A DNA stretch of 64,000 nt, from the NCBI RefSeq assembly GCF_022346885.1, contig NZ_JAKRNK010000006.1, positions 124,001 to 188,000 of the forward strand, in the 5' to 3' direction. Under the pieces are notes generated by a model that saw only the letters and a program-made list of their open reading frames with translations, did not search any database and was not told the origin of the DNA. This DNA is from Paenibacillus sp. ACRRX. Its GTDB lineage: Bacteria; Bacillota; Bacilli; Paenibacillales; Paenibacillaceae. The position numbers and the translations under genes were made by a program. Shown piece after piece: positions 43,859-52,805 of the stretch. Position 1 is the stretch's first letter; every line of letters starts with the position of its first letter.

Positions 43859-45457
43859 TTAAGCTAAAACTGCCAGCACATCATCAATTTTTCGTTTGTG
43901 TGACAACACACCGTAATTCATCCAGGCTATAAAATCAACTTCATACACATGCCCGTGTTGAACAGCAGGAAGCTGATTCCACAAAGGTGTGTCCAGTAGT
44001 TCTCTGCCTTCTCCTTCACGTTTATCGAACGTAATAAACAAGTGATCTGCATCAAGCTGGGCGATCCATTCATTCGTAAGGGATATCCGCCTTTGTCCAG
44101 TAGTCAGCTTATTTACAAGCGGGTGGGGTGTGAGTCCCAAATCCTTATAAAGAACACCACCAGTATAACCTAGTTGTTCACCTCCATATAGATTAATTCC
44201 ACATGCTGAAATACGGAGACAAGCTACAGTTCCGTTGCAGACAGACCGTCGGAGTATCTCACGTGCGGCAGCGGCTTTTTGCTCATAACTTTGAATTACT
44301 TCTTCTACCTTGCCGGATTTGTCGAAGATGGAAGCTATCGTTCTGAGCGTTGCTCGCCAGTCCTCTCCCATAAATGGAAGCTTAAATAGCGGGGCAATAT
44401 GACGGCAGTCCTCAAGTTGCCAGCGGCGGTACCCTTCATCCAACAGAATAAGATCCGGCTCATATTGGGATAGTTGAGCCCAATTCCCTGACGAAATATC
44501 GAAATGTGGGACCTGATGAAGTCCTAAATATTCTTGCTTTCCCCATTGCGCATGTGAATACTGGGCAACTGGAACAATATCCAGCGCAAGCAAATAATCC
44601 TCAAGAAATGGGGCAAACACGCGAATATTGCCTTGATGTGTGCGACGATACTGGCCGGGAGTAACACCTACGGTACCTTTAAATCGCCTGTTGAAATAGT
44701 ATTCGTTGCTATAGCCGACCGATTGTGCAATATGATGCAAACGGTCGTCGCTCATAAGCAGCAATTGCTGAGCGCGCTCAATACGTACACCATTCAAATA
44801 GTCGAGTGGAAGCTGTCCGGTGATTTCCCTGAATAGCTGTGTGTATCGAGAACGATTGATTTGTACCATTGCAGCTAACTGATCTACTGTTAATGCTTCA
44901 ATGTAATGATGATCTATAAAGTCAATGGAACGTTCTACTGCAGCTCGGTTAAAGGCGTCCTGATTCTCCACGCTACTTTGCTGGCAAAGCAGCAGAAGCT
45001 CCTGAAAACGGATATGTCTTGTCAATCGTTGTGTATCCCCATTGTCACCACGATTGTAATACAAAGATTCGAGCAGCAGGACACAGTGGGAGAAGGGATG
45101 AAAGGTAACCAAGCCATGCTGTACCAAATTATTGCCTATCGATGCCTGAATACGAGCATATCCGGATTCAGTCTTACCAATCATTTCAAAGCTTAGTTGG
45201 TAAAAAGCAAGTCCTTCTCCTTCACAGCGCATGTCACTGCCTGTCCCTGGGGCAAGCATAAATCCCATTCCTTTTTTGAGTGGAAACCGGGTTCCATCTA
45301 CGAACAGGATTCCGTTCCCCTGTGTTATGATGATCAATGTCCAGTCTTGAACTACTTCCTGTAAAGTATTAGAGTAAGCAGATCTGCTTAACAGTTCTAT
45401 CTGGTTAAGGGAGTAAAAAAGAACGTCTGCTGATGGCAACTGCTGTGTGTGATTCAC
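43859..45457 (-). CDS. AraC family regulator fused to a siderophore-binding domain
   Basis: About 532 residues: N-terminal cupin-like sensor (about 1-150), two AraC helix-turn-helix motifs (about 170-275, ending VGYSNEYYFNRRFKGTVGVTPGQYRR), then a 250-residue periplasmic-binding-protein-like domain. This is the layout of Bacillus subtilis Btr, which binds a siderophore directly and activates its uptake genes. The start is GTG 45457 with AGAGGCGAG upstream. Its binding domain resembles the protein encoded next door. A Fur-like box lies in front. Confidence 0.88.
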   Translation of the reverse strand: MNHTQQLPSADVLFYSLNQIELLSRSAYSNTLQEVVQDWTLIIITQGNGILFVDGTRFPLKKGMGFMLAPGTGSDMRCEGEGLAFYQLSFEMIGKTESGYARIQASIGNNLVQHGLVTFHPFSHCVLLLESLYYNRGDNGDTQRLTRHIRFQELLLLCQQSSVENQDAFNRAAVERSIDFIDHHYIEALTVDQLAAMVQINRSRYTQLFREITGQLPLDYLNGVRIERAQQLLLMSDDRLHHIAQSVGYSNEYYFNRRFKGTVGVTPGQYRRTHQGNIRVFAPFLEDYLLALDIVPVAQYSHAQWGKQEYLGLHQVPHFDISSGNWAQLSQYEPDLILLDEGYRRWQLEDCRHIAPLFKLPFMGEDWRATLRTIASIFDKSGKVEEVIQSYEQKAAAAREILRRSVCNGTVACLRISACGINLYGGEQLGYTGGVLYKDLGLTPHPLVNKLTTGQRRISLTNEWIAQLDADHLFITFDKREGEGRELLDTPLWNQLPAVQHGHVYEVDFIAWMNYGVLSHKRKIDDVLAVLA

Positions 45458-45477
45458 TATTTCTCGCCTCTTTTGAT

Positions 45478-45492
45478 TGAGAATTATTTTCA
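45478..45492 (-). promoter_or_regulatory. Fur-like box before the AraC/SBP gene
   Basis: TGAGAAT-T-ATTTTCA is a 7-1-7 palindrome close to TGATAATNATTATCA, differing at one base in each arm. It is 21 bp upstream of the GTG start, so it could block transcription when iron is plentiful. Confidence 0.55.
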
Positions 45493-45507
45493 ATTATATT
45501 AGTGTAA

Positions 45508-45556
45508 AGCAAAAAAGAAAGCTCATCAACTGAAGTTGACAATCTTTCTTTTTTAA
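45508..45556. terminator. Terminator between the two iron-uptake genes
   Basis: AAAGAAAGCTCATCAACT and AGTTGACAATCTTTCTTT pair with internal mismatches around TGA, and a T run occurs on both strands. It separates the binding-protein gene from the regulator gene downstream of it. Confidence 0.7.
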
Positions 45557-45582
45557 ATTCAATCTTTACATGTGGCAAGAGG

Positions 45583-46584
45583 TTACTTCACCATATATCG
45601 AAGCAAGTCATCCAATTTCATTGAATTGGCTGTAATAGCACCTGACTGCCAATGCGTACGGTCCATCTTATACACCTTACCGTTCTTAATTGCCGGAATG
45701 TTCTTCCATAATGGCCCGTTCAGCTTGTTGTAAGCCTCCTGATTTCCAGCGTCATCCCATGTCCCGTTGGCAGGGAATACAATTATATGATCAGCTTCCA
45801 GCTGAGGGATGACTTCCTCAGAGACGATAACATGGTAGTCGGTCATATTTGCTGCCATAGGTACAGGTTCAAGCCCAAACTCTTTATAAATAACACCTGT
45901 ATAGCGGTTTTTAACTCCGAAGAGAGCCATACTTTTGTCTGCAACGTTTAAACGAATAACAGCCACTTTCTCTTTGCCCACAGTTTTCTGTAATTTAGCC
46001 TTGCTTTCTTCGACTTTTTGACGATAGTCCTTCAATACTTTTTCAGCCTTTTCCGGAATGCCTAAAGCATCAGCAATGGATTTTAAAATTTCTGTAGAGT
46101 CTTCGAGCACTTCTTCCTTTATGCGATATGTAGGCGCTACTTTTGAATATTGCTCATACTGGGCTTGATTAGCCCCCCCATCGAGAATGATGAGATCGGG
46201 ACTTTGCTCGAGCAGAGCTTCGATGCTGCCAGTGATGTCGAATTGCGGAACATCAAGCTGAAGATAGTCCTGCTTGCCCCAGCTCGGATGGTACCATTGT
46301 ACAACCGGAGTCACATCTAATGCTTTCAAATAATCCTCTACATAGATTCCTGCCACCCTTTGGGGGTGAGTGGGAATTGTTACGTCTCCAAATTCGCCGC
46401 TAACAACTCGTGTCTCTGGTTTAGTTTGCTTGCCAGATGCACCATCTTGCCCTTGGGCATTTTCTGTATTAATTTGTTCAACTGGTTCTGGATTCACTGA
46501 ATTCGACGTATTACAAGCAGTCAAACTCATCACCACAATTATACCTAAGGTTAGCGTAATAACGTTGCATCTTTTTTTAAACAT
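45583..46584 (-). CDS. Iron-siderophore ABC transporter substrate-binding lipoprotein
   Basis: About 333 residues. Lipobox (VVMSLTAC) and the two-lobed helical-backbone binding protein fold of FecB/FhuD type. LKALDVTPVVQWYHPSWGKQ.. is closely similar to the binding domain of the neighbouring AraC regulator (LLALDIVPVAQYSHAQWGKQ), so both probably bind the same ferric siderophore. No permease or ATPase is adjacent. ATG 46584 has GGGGG upstream; the ATG at 46602 does not. A Fur-like box precedes it. Confidence 0.9.
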   Translation of the reverse strand: MFKKRCNVITLTLGIIVVMSLTACNTSNSVNPEPVEQINTENAQGQDGASGKQTKPETRVVSGEFGDVTIPTHPQRVAGIYVEDYLKALDVTPVVQWYHPSWGKQDYLQLDVPQFDITGSIEALLEQSPDLIILDGGANQAQYEQYSKVAPTYRIKEEVLEDSTEILKSIADALGIPEKAEKVLKDYRQKVEESKAKLQKTVGKEKVAVIRLNVADKSMALFGVKNRYTGVIYKEFGLEPVPMAANMTDYHVIVSEEVIPQLEADHIIVFPANGTWDDAGNQEAYNKLNGPLWKNIPAIKNGKVYKMDRTHWQSGAITANSMKLDDLLRYMVK

Positions 46585-46611
46585 ATTATTTCCCCCAGAC
46601 ATTATTGTTAT

Positions 46612-46626
46612 TGATTATCATTCTCA
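46612..46626 (-). promoter_or_regulatory. Fur-like box before the siderophore-binding protein gene
   Basis: Plus strand TGATTATCATTCTCA matches the 15-bp TGATAATNATTATCA Fur consensus at 12 of 14 fixed positions. It is 28 bp upstream of the ATG. Confidence 0.65.
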
Positions 46627-47951
46627 AAGAGGTTGCTTTGTGAATGTTAACTTATAATTAGTTTCTATTCAATGCATATTCTCTGAGAATTTCTTATCTA
46701 ATCTCTTATCAGACTTCATTGAGATCGCAAGGCATAGATTCAGAACCAGCACAGTGCATCGTAAGGTTGTTTTTGGTAGAGCAGGTTAGTAGTAACATGA
46801 GTTATGCACTTTGTGGTAACACCTGGTAGTAATTCTGGGGTTTAGGTGTACCCCAAAGAAGCATTAAATAATGCTGTAACCAAAATAATCGAATACGTCT
46901 TGCAAAACGTTTCACTTCTACATCAAAATCAACGTAGATTCGCCCTTTACTTTTGTAGATTCTTTTGTAGGTTTGGCAACGAGTGTGGAAAAGGCAGCGG
47001 ACCATTTCGCCGTGGGTGAAACCTTCATCACGACTCGTTTTTTCTTTGTTCATTTCAAATAATGCACAAATACCAACGATCCATGGCTATCCACAATCGG
47101 CATTTCACCGCTTCACGCAGCATCAGGAGCATTTGCTTATCGAGATCCAACTTCATAAGACCCTCTTCCTTGGTTTCAGGTTAATGCCAAATCGAATAGG
47201 ACAAGGGATACTCTAACCCAAGCTGCAGGCAGATAAAGATATTGTTGTTGCGACAGTGCCGTATCATTTGCACGAGTAGAGATGTAGAATAATAGGGAGA
47301 ATCAAATACTAAAGTGAATTCATTATGGCTAAGATAAAAGCAAAGGTTACCCCTGCTTTCACATCGCTGGACAAGTCGCTGATCGAGCGATATGCGGCCA
47401 GTAGTCCATCGAAATGGGGAGAGAATATCTCCAGTGCGCAAACACATTTGGCTACGAAAGAGCGAGTCATTGCCTGTGGGGAAAAGAAGGCAGCGGTTAC
47501 GATGAGAAGTTTATCTAATATTTGAGCAAAGAAAAATTCCAGCGATGCTATTCATCAATGTGAGATAGATAGCAGCCAATCCGGACATTTTGCCGCTTTG
47601 GCTGCTAACCCCTTATTTGAGATCGAAAATCACGGAACAGAACACCGCCCGTCGTTCATGATTTAGGCTTTGAAATTGCCAGATACAACGTACTCGCCGA
47701 TGCGGAGAAGGATACCGCCGAGGGCGTGATGAAAGCAATACCTGAGCTGTGCAAAGCAGGTTTTCACTTGTACAGCTCGCTGCTATAGAGCATAAGGGGA
47801 CCTAAGTGTTGGGCTGACTACCCTACTCAAATTCATCCATCAACAACGATGATACTTCATAATTTCGGCTTGCCAAACGCGCAAAGTACCCCAAGAAAGG
47901 ACGGAGTGACTCCGCGGACTTCACGTCCATAACGCGAGTCGCGCATATGCC
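46627..47951. other. 1.3-kb decayed region
   Basis: No intact gene. Protein-like fragments of 60-90 codons occur on both strands and in changing frames (for example minus 46802-47053, plus 47325-47525, and a plus frame VLADAEKDTAEGVMKAIPEL.. ending near 47788), mostly without ribosome binding sites. This looks like remains of one or more degraded genes, perhaps transposases, but I could not identify a family. The region separates the iron-uptake genes from the AraC/VOC pair. Confidence 0.45.
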
Positions 47952-48773
47952 ATGCTGATACGAACGTATACGCCACAAGCACCATTGTCAGGTTTTGTGG
48001 ATTATTTCTGGTATTTTGAAGGATATGCACCACCTCATTCAAAGGAGCTTTCGCTACCTGATGGTTCGATTGAACTCGTGATCAACCTGCATAACGATAA
48101 GATTAAATTGTTCAGCCGAGAGTACAAGGACCCATTACGGACATACGGCAGCTCTGTTATTTGCGGGCCGCATTCCGAATATTTCATTATCGATACTTCC
48201 GCAGAGGCCACTGTTTTGGGCATACATTTCATACCGGGCGGCATTTCCCCATTTCTTAAAATGCCGGTGAATGAACTACATAATACGCATGTTTCCTTGG
48301 ATGCACTGTGGGGAGCAAGCGCCTATGATCTGCGTGAGATGCTGCTTCAATCACAAACGGTAGATGAAATGTTTCGAATACTTGAAGCAAATCTGATCAA
48401 GCTGGCTTCCCGACCACTAATACGCCATCCGGCAGTAAGCTTCGCACTTAACGAGTTTATGCGGTTGCCGCATACAAGACCCCTTTCGGATGTGATTGAT
48501 CAAATCGGTTTAAGTCAACGGAGATTTATTCAGATCTTTAAAGAAGAAGTGGGGTTGACGCCCAAGCTTTTCTGTCGTCTTCGTCGTTTTCAGGAGGTAT
48601 TGAACAGATTAGACCACACGAAATGCGTCAATTGGTTGGATGTTGCCATCGCTTGCGGATATTATGATCAGATGCATTTTATTAAGGATTTTCAGGCTTT
48701 CTCCAGTCTAAATCCTACTGATTATTTATCAGCGCAAGGCAGGCATCACAATCATGTTGCGATCCATAACTAA
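47952..48773 (+). CDS. AraC family transcriptional regulator
   Basis: 273 residues. N-terminal sensor-like region (about 1-150) of the DUF6597 type (FVDYFWYFEGY, LPDGSIELVINL) and a C-terminal HTH_18 domain (about 165-260, with IGLSQRRFIQIFKEEVGLTPKLFCRLRRF). No good ribosome binding site precedes the ATG, and the gene abuts decayed DNA. It probably controls the VOC protein gene 70 bp downstream. The ligand is unknown. Confidence 0.85.
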   Translation: MLIRTYTPQAPLSGFVDYFWYFEGYAPPHSKELSLPDGSIELVINLHNDKIKLFSREYKDPLRTYGSSVICGPHSEYFIIDTSAEATVLGIHFIPGGISPFLKMPVNELHNTHVSLDALWGASAYDLREMLLQSQTVDEMFRILEANLIKLASRPLIRHPAVSFALNEFMRLPHTRPLSDVIDQIGLSQRRFIQIFKEEVGLTPKLFCRLRRFQEVLNRLDHTKCVNWLDVAIACGYYDQMHFIKDFQAFSSLNPTDYLSAQGRHHNHVAIHN

Positions 48774-48843
48774 GGGGTCAATTTTTTACTATACCCTCGT
48801 TTGAGGGGCGGTTAAAATAGTGAAAAAAGAGAGGTGAATGTAA

Positions 48844-49278
48844 ATGGTTAATGTAACCCCGTTTCTATGGATCAAGAACACTGCGGAGGCGATTGAGTTC
48901 TACAAGAAGGCTTTTGATGCCGTAGAGAAATATCGCTTGACGGAGCCGGAAGGCAAAGTCGCTCATGCTGAAATTGTAATCGGCGAAGCTCTCATACAGC
49001 TCGCTGGCGAATATCCCGAATACGGCATTTTAGGGGCGGAAACGATAGGCAATACAACGGTCGGTATCCATCTTTTGGTCGACGATGTAGATAAGCTGTT
49101 CCATCAGGCGGTTGAAGCTGGAGCGACAATCGTCAATCCGATAGCCGATCAATTCTACGGTGAACGAGCGGGAAGTGTGAAGGATCCATTCGGACATTAT
49201 TGGATGATCTCAACCACACTTGAAACCTTGGAACCTGAGGAAATACAGAAGCGATTTCTCGCCATGTATGCGAGTTAA
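48844..49278 (+). CDS. VOC (glyoxalase/PhnB-like) family protein
   Basis: 144 residues with two paired beta-alpha-beta-beta-beta units; begins VTPFLWIKNTAEAIEFYKKAFDAVE and ends with DPFGHYWMIST, typical of PhnB-like VOC proteins. These bind a divalent metal or small molecules; some confer antibiotic resistance. AGAGGTGA precedes the ATG. Likely co-transcribed with the AraC gene. Confidence 0.85.
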   Translation: MVNVTPFLWIKNTAEAIEFYKKAFDAVEKYRLTEPEGKVAHAEIVIGEALIQLAGEYPEYGILGAETIGNTTVGIHLLVDDVDKLFHQAVEAGATIVNPIADQFYGERAGSVKDPFGHYWMISTTLETLEPEEIQKRFLAMYAS

Positions 49279-49828
49279 GCTGGTTACATAAATAACTTAA
49301 TAAAGATAAATAAACAAAGCAGGTCCGCATGACCTGCTTTGTTTATTTGTATCCTCGTAAAACAAAAAGCGGTTTTTTGGCGAACTGCAGATGCTGGATG
49401 CATTGGCAAATAGGAGCGGCTTTATAGTTCAGTCGTCCTTGCGTAATCATGAAGATTACTGCCTTCCTTTTCTAGCTGGTGAACATATATTTTATAATGT
49501 ATAGCTTATTTGCAACGAATAAAGGAACCACTAACAGCAGACTTATTCATATAGAATATCACCAAAACCGTAATTGGGATTGGTGGTTTTTTTATTGTCT
49601 ACTATGATTTCTAGAATATCGAATGTGATAAGAATGTCACATTTCCGATCTTGCTTGTCATCTCAATCGAGCGACGGTGGCTAATGTAAAACAATAAAAT
49701 AAGGGTGCAAGAACTGCCAGTCAATATAAAATGTTCCGACACATCCCAGTTAACTAGCAGCTACAGCTCTTGCATGATGTTGTTGGTTACCAGGTCCAAA
49801 TTTTAGAAAAGTAAGGAGAGGATTTAAG
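49279..49828. other. Intergenic region with terminators and a palindrome
   Basis: No gene seen. It contains the strong terminator 49309-49349, a weaker hairpin with T run at 49561-49595, and AATGTGA-N8-TCACATT at 49622-49643, which may be an operator. The SD and TTG start of the beta-lactamase gene follow. Confidence 0.5.
49309..49349 (+). terminator. Terminator after the VOC gene
   Basis: A 17-bp perfect stem (AATAAACAAAGCAGGTC and its complement) with loop CGCAT and T-rich 3' side. Confidence 0.9.
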
Positions 49829-51937
49829 TTGAAGAAACGTCGAAATCAAATCCCACGCGTACTTAGCATACTGACCACTGTACTGGTGATCAGCCTCGCT
49901 GCAGAAACAAGCGTGTACGCTCAGAAGCAGCCACAAGCGAGTCGAACTGACACCGTCAAACGGATGGCCTTCATTGTCCATAATGCCCTCCCACAAACAG
50001 ACTACGTGCCCTTGATGGATTATACGAGTGGGCCAGTTGATGGCAGCGAGGTAGAGGCGTTTTTGGACGCTTTTTTTGCCAAGGATGCCATCAAGCAAAA
50101 AGCAGGGACTATTACTGTATCCGTTGTACAAGACGGTAAGGTGCTTGTATCCAAGGGCTACGGTATGACTGACAAAACGTCGAAAACGCCTGTAGACGCA
50201 AGTCGATCAACCTTTCGAATCGCATCTGTCTCCAAAGTGTTCACGGCAGCCGCCATTATGCAGCTCGTTGAGCAAGGAAAGATTTCACTTCAAGACAATA
50301 TTGAAAAGTATCTGGATGGTTACAAAGTCACCAATCCATTCCGTACACCCGTCACGATCGAGAACCTGCTAACGCATACGACCGGATTTGAAGTGCGCGA
50401 ACCTGCAGATGCCAGCTATTTGACCGATGCTTCTCAGAAGCCGATTTCACTAAAAGAAAGTATCTTCATGCAGTTCCCGCCGGTAGTTCGGAAGCCCGGA
50501 ACGTCATACATGTATGATAATTTCGCCTCGAGGCTGCAAGGATACATCGTACAGCAGGTAAGTGGAGAGCCCTTTGGGAGCTATATGCAAAAGCATCTGT
50601 TTGAACCGCTTGGCATGACTTCAAGCAGCTTTCGGCTAACGAAAGATCTGGCTGGACGCATGGTAACATCTTACGATATGGCGAATAACGCCATTCCAGC
50701 GTATGATTTGTCGCCGAGCGAGTGGCCGGAGGGCAGTATGATATCGACAGCCTCTGATATGGCGTTGTTTATGAGAGCATTCCTTAACGATGGCCAGGCC
50801 GTTGATGGTACTGTGATCCTGTCGCCTCCATCTGTGAAGGCGATGTCGGCGTACCACATCGCCATCCACCCGGAGATGCCAGATATGACATACGGCTTTG
50901 AGTCGTCTGTAGATCTGTCCAGTACAAACGGTGAAGATGTGATCTCAAAAGGCGGCGATATTCTTGGCTTCAGCTCTTTGCTGTGGCTGCTACCTGACCG
51001 TAAAACAGGTGTCTTCGTCTCTTACAATACGAATCAAGATGTACGAAAAGATTTATTTGCCGCCTTTATGGATCATTATTATGCTGATCGTAAACCCTCA
51101 TTTGGACCGATGGGCTTTCAACCGCATTCCAAAGCCACACTTGCCAAATTTGAGGGCTTGTATTCCGATTTGAGGATTAAATTAATGACCAAAGTTGAAG
51201 TTACAGGCGACGGTACGCTCCTGGTAAGTGATCCTTACAGCCATAATAATAAGCTGACGCAGGTGGATAATCTACTGTTTGTGGATGAGCAGGGGAAGCC
51301 GCTCGCGTTCAAAATGGATGCAAACGGTCGCATTGTTTATCTCAAATATGCGAATCAATTCAGCTACGCTGCTAAAATCGCGGAGAACCAGCAAGGTTTC
51401 CCGGACGTATCAGCTGATCATCCCTATAACAGTTACATTCATGGCTTGAAATCGCTCGGTTTCTTAACAGATGATCTGTCTAAGCCATTTCATCCTATAC
51501 AGCCCATTACTCGAGGAGCCTTCATTCATGCTTTTAACGCAATATGGAATATTTCTGAGTCTACCAACCCATCTTCATTTAAGGATATTGAACACTCTCC
51601 CTATCGAAAAGATATTCATGCCGCTGCAGAGGCAGGCCTGTTGAATGGGACAAGCGATGACTTGTTCGAACCAGACCGTCCGATTCGCCGAGAGGAAGCA
51701 GCCGCTATTGTTTTTCGCATACTGGCGGGATCGGAAATTCGAGAGCCGAATGCTACGGCTGCGTTAGCGCCTGGGACGTCAAAATGGGCTGTCGATGCAG
51801 TCAGCTCTGTTGTGAAATGGAAGCTGCATGGCCCGGAGGTGACCGAAACGAATGGCACAATCGACTACGGCTCGCAGCGAGATCTGAACAAACAAGAATT
51901 GGCAGCGCTACTATTTACGATGCTGCTTCCGAATTAG
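49829..51937 (+). CDS. Secreted beta-lactamase/PBP4-like hydrolase with C-terminal SLH domains
   Basis: 702 residues. Signal peptide (about 1-31, cleavage after VYA). Class C beta-lactamase-related domain (about 65-400) with Ser-x-x-Lys in ASVSKVF and Tyr-x-Asn in MYDNF; such proteins are serine hydrolases, esterases or D,D-peptidases. A linker domain follows, then three SLH motifs (about 525-700, FPDVSADHPY, FKDIEHSPYRKDI, a degenerate third), which bind pyruvylated wall polymer. Thus a surface-anchored hydrolase. TTG start with GGAGAGG upstream. Confidence 0.88.
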   Translation: MKKRRNQIPRVLSILTTVLVISLAAETSVYAQKQPQASRTDTVKRMAFIVHNALPQTDYVPLMDYTSGPVDGSEVEAFLDAFFAKDAIKQKAGTITVSVVQDGKVLVSKGYGMTDKTSKTPVDASRSTFRIASVSKVFTAAAIMQLVEQGKISLQDNIEKYLDGYKVTNPFRTPVTIENLLTHTTGFEVREPADASYLTDASQKPISLKESIFMQFPPVVRKPGTSYMYDNFASRLQGYIVQQVSGEPFGSYMQKHLFEPLGMTSSSFRLTKDLAGRMVTSYDMANNAIPAYDLSPSEWPEGSMISTASDMALFMRAFLNDGQAVDGTVILSPPSVKAMSAYHIAIHPEMPDMTYGFESSVDLSSTNGEDVISKGGDILGFSSLLWLLPDRKTGVFVSYNTNQDVRKDLFAAFMDHYYADRKPSFGPMGFQPHSKATLAKFEGLYSDLRIKLMTKVEVTGDGTLLVSDPYSHNNKLTQVDNLLFVDEQGKPLAFKMDANGRIVYLKYANQFSYAAKIAENQQGFPDVSADHPYNSYIHGLKSLGFLTDDLSKPFHPIQPITRGAFIHAFNAIWNISESTNPSSFKDIEHSPYRKDIHAAAEAGLLNGTSDDLFEPDRPIRREEAAAIVFRILAGSEIREPNATAALAPGTSKWAVDAVSSVVKWKLHGPEVTETNGTIDYGSQRDLNKQELAALLFTMLLPN

Positions 51938-51952
51938 GGAGGAAACGTTGGT

Positions 51953-51981
51953 GAGAGGGGCGTAGTTGCCTCTCTTTTTTT
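51953..51981 (+). terminator. Terminator after the SLH hydrolase gene
   Basis: GAGAGGGGC pairs with GCCTCTC around GTAGTT, then seven T. Confidence 0.85.
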
Positions 51982-52100
51982 GTTTAGATTACTGTCGAAA
52001 TGTTCTTTTTCAAAAATTTAAATTGGAATGATATGATAATAGAAAGCTGCGGATGATTATCATTATAGGATATAAATCGCGACAATCGCAGGAGGGGATG

Positions 52101-52793
52101 ATGACCGTGATGGATTTAAACATTTTGATTATAGAAGATGATGCTGCAATTTTCCGTTCCTTAAAGGAGAAGTTGGAGCAATGGTCGTTTCACGTCATGG
52201 GACCGGAGCGATATGACGATGTAATGCACACTTTTATTAGCCAACAGCCGCAACTGGTCATCATTGATATCCAACTCCCGATGTACGATGGTTTTCATTG
52301 GTGTCGTGAGATTCGGGCGGTTTCGAAAGTACCGATTCTATTTCTATCGTCGCGTGATCATCCGTTAGATATGATAATGGCGATGAATATGGGAGCCGAC
52401 GATTATATCCAGAAGCCGTTTCATATGGATGTGCTATTAGCCCAGATTCAAGCGATTCTTCGCCGGACTTATGCTTATGGGGAGGAAACGATCGATCTGA
52501 TCGAATGGAACGGCTCCATAATTGATTTGAATCGAGGGCTAATCCGCAAAAATGGACAGGATGTGGTGTTAACGAAGAATGAGTTCTTTATCCTTGTATT
52601 GCTGGTTAAGGCTAAGGATACCGTTATATCTCGCGATGATCTAATCCGCAAGCTGTGGGATGATGAACGTTTCGTCAATGACAATACGTTAACTGCAAAT
52701 ATTACTCGGCTGCGCCAAAAGCTAACAGTGTTCCAGTTGGAGGAAGCCATTGTCACGAAGAAAGGGCTTGGCTATATGGCGGCAACGTTATAA
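52101..52793 (+). CDS. OmpR-family response regulator (BceR-like)
   Basis: About 230 residues. Receiver domain with phospho-Asp in VIIDIQLP and Lys in IQKPFHM, followed by a winged-helix DNA-binding domain (LTKNEFFILVLLVKAK). With the histidine kinase and BceAB-type transporter downstream it forms a peptide-antibiotic detoxification module, and should activate the transporter genes. GGAGGGG at 52091 favours ATG 52101; GTG 52107 and ATG 52110 are alternatives. Confidence 0.92.
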   Translation: MTVMDLNILIIEDDAAIFRSLKEKLEQWSFHVMGPERYDDVMHTFISQQPQLVIIDIQLPMYDGFHWCREIRAVSKVPILFLSSRDHPLDMIMAMNMGADDYIQKPFHMDVLLAQIQAILRRTYAYGEETIDLIEWNGSIIDLNRGLIRKNGQDVVLTKNEFFILVLLVKAKDTVISRDDLIRKLWDDERFVNDNTLTANITRLRQKLTVFQLEEAIVTKKGLGYMAATL

Positions 52794-52805
52794 GGGGGGA
52801 GTGAC

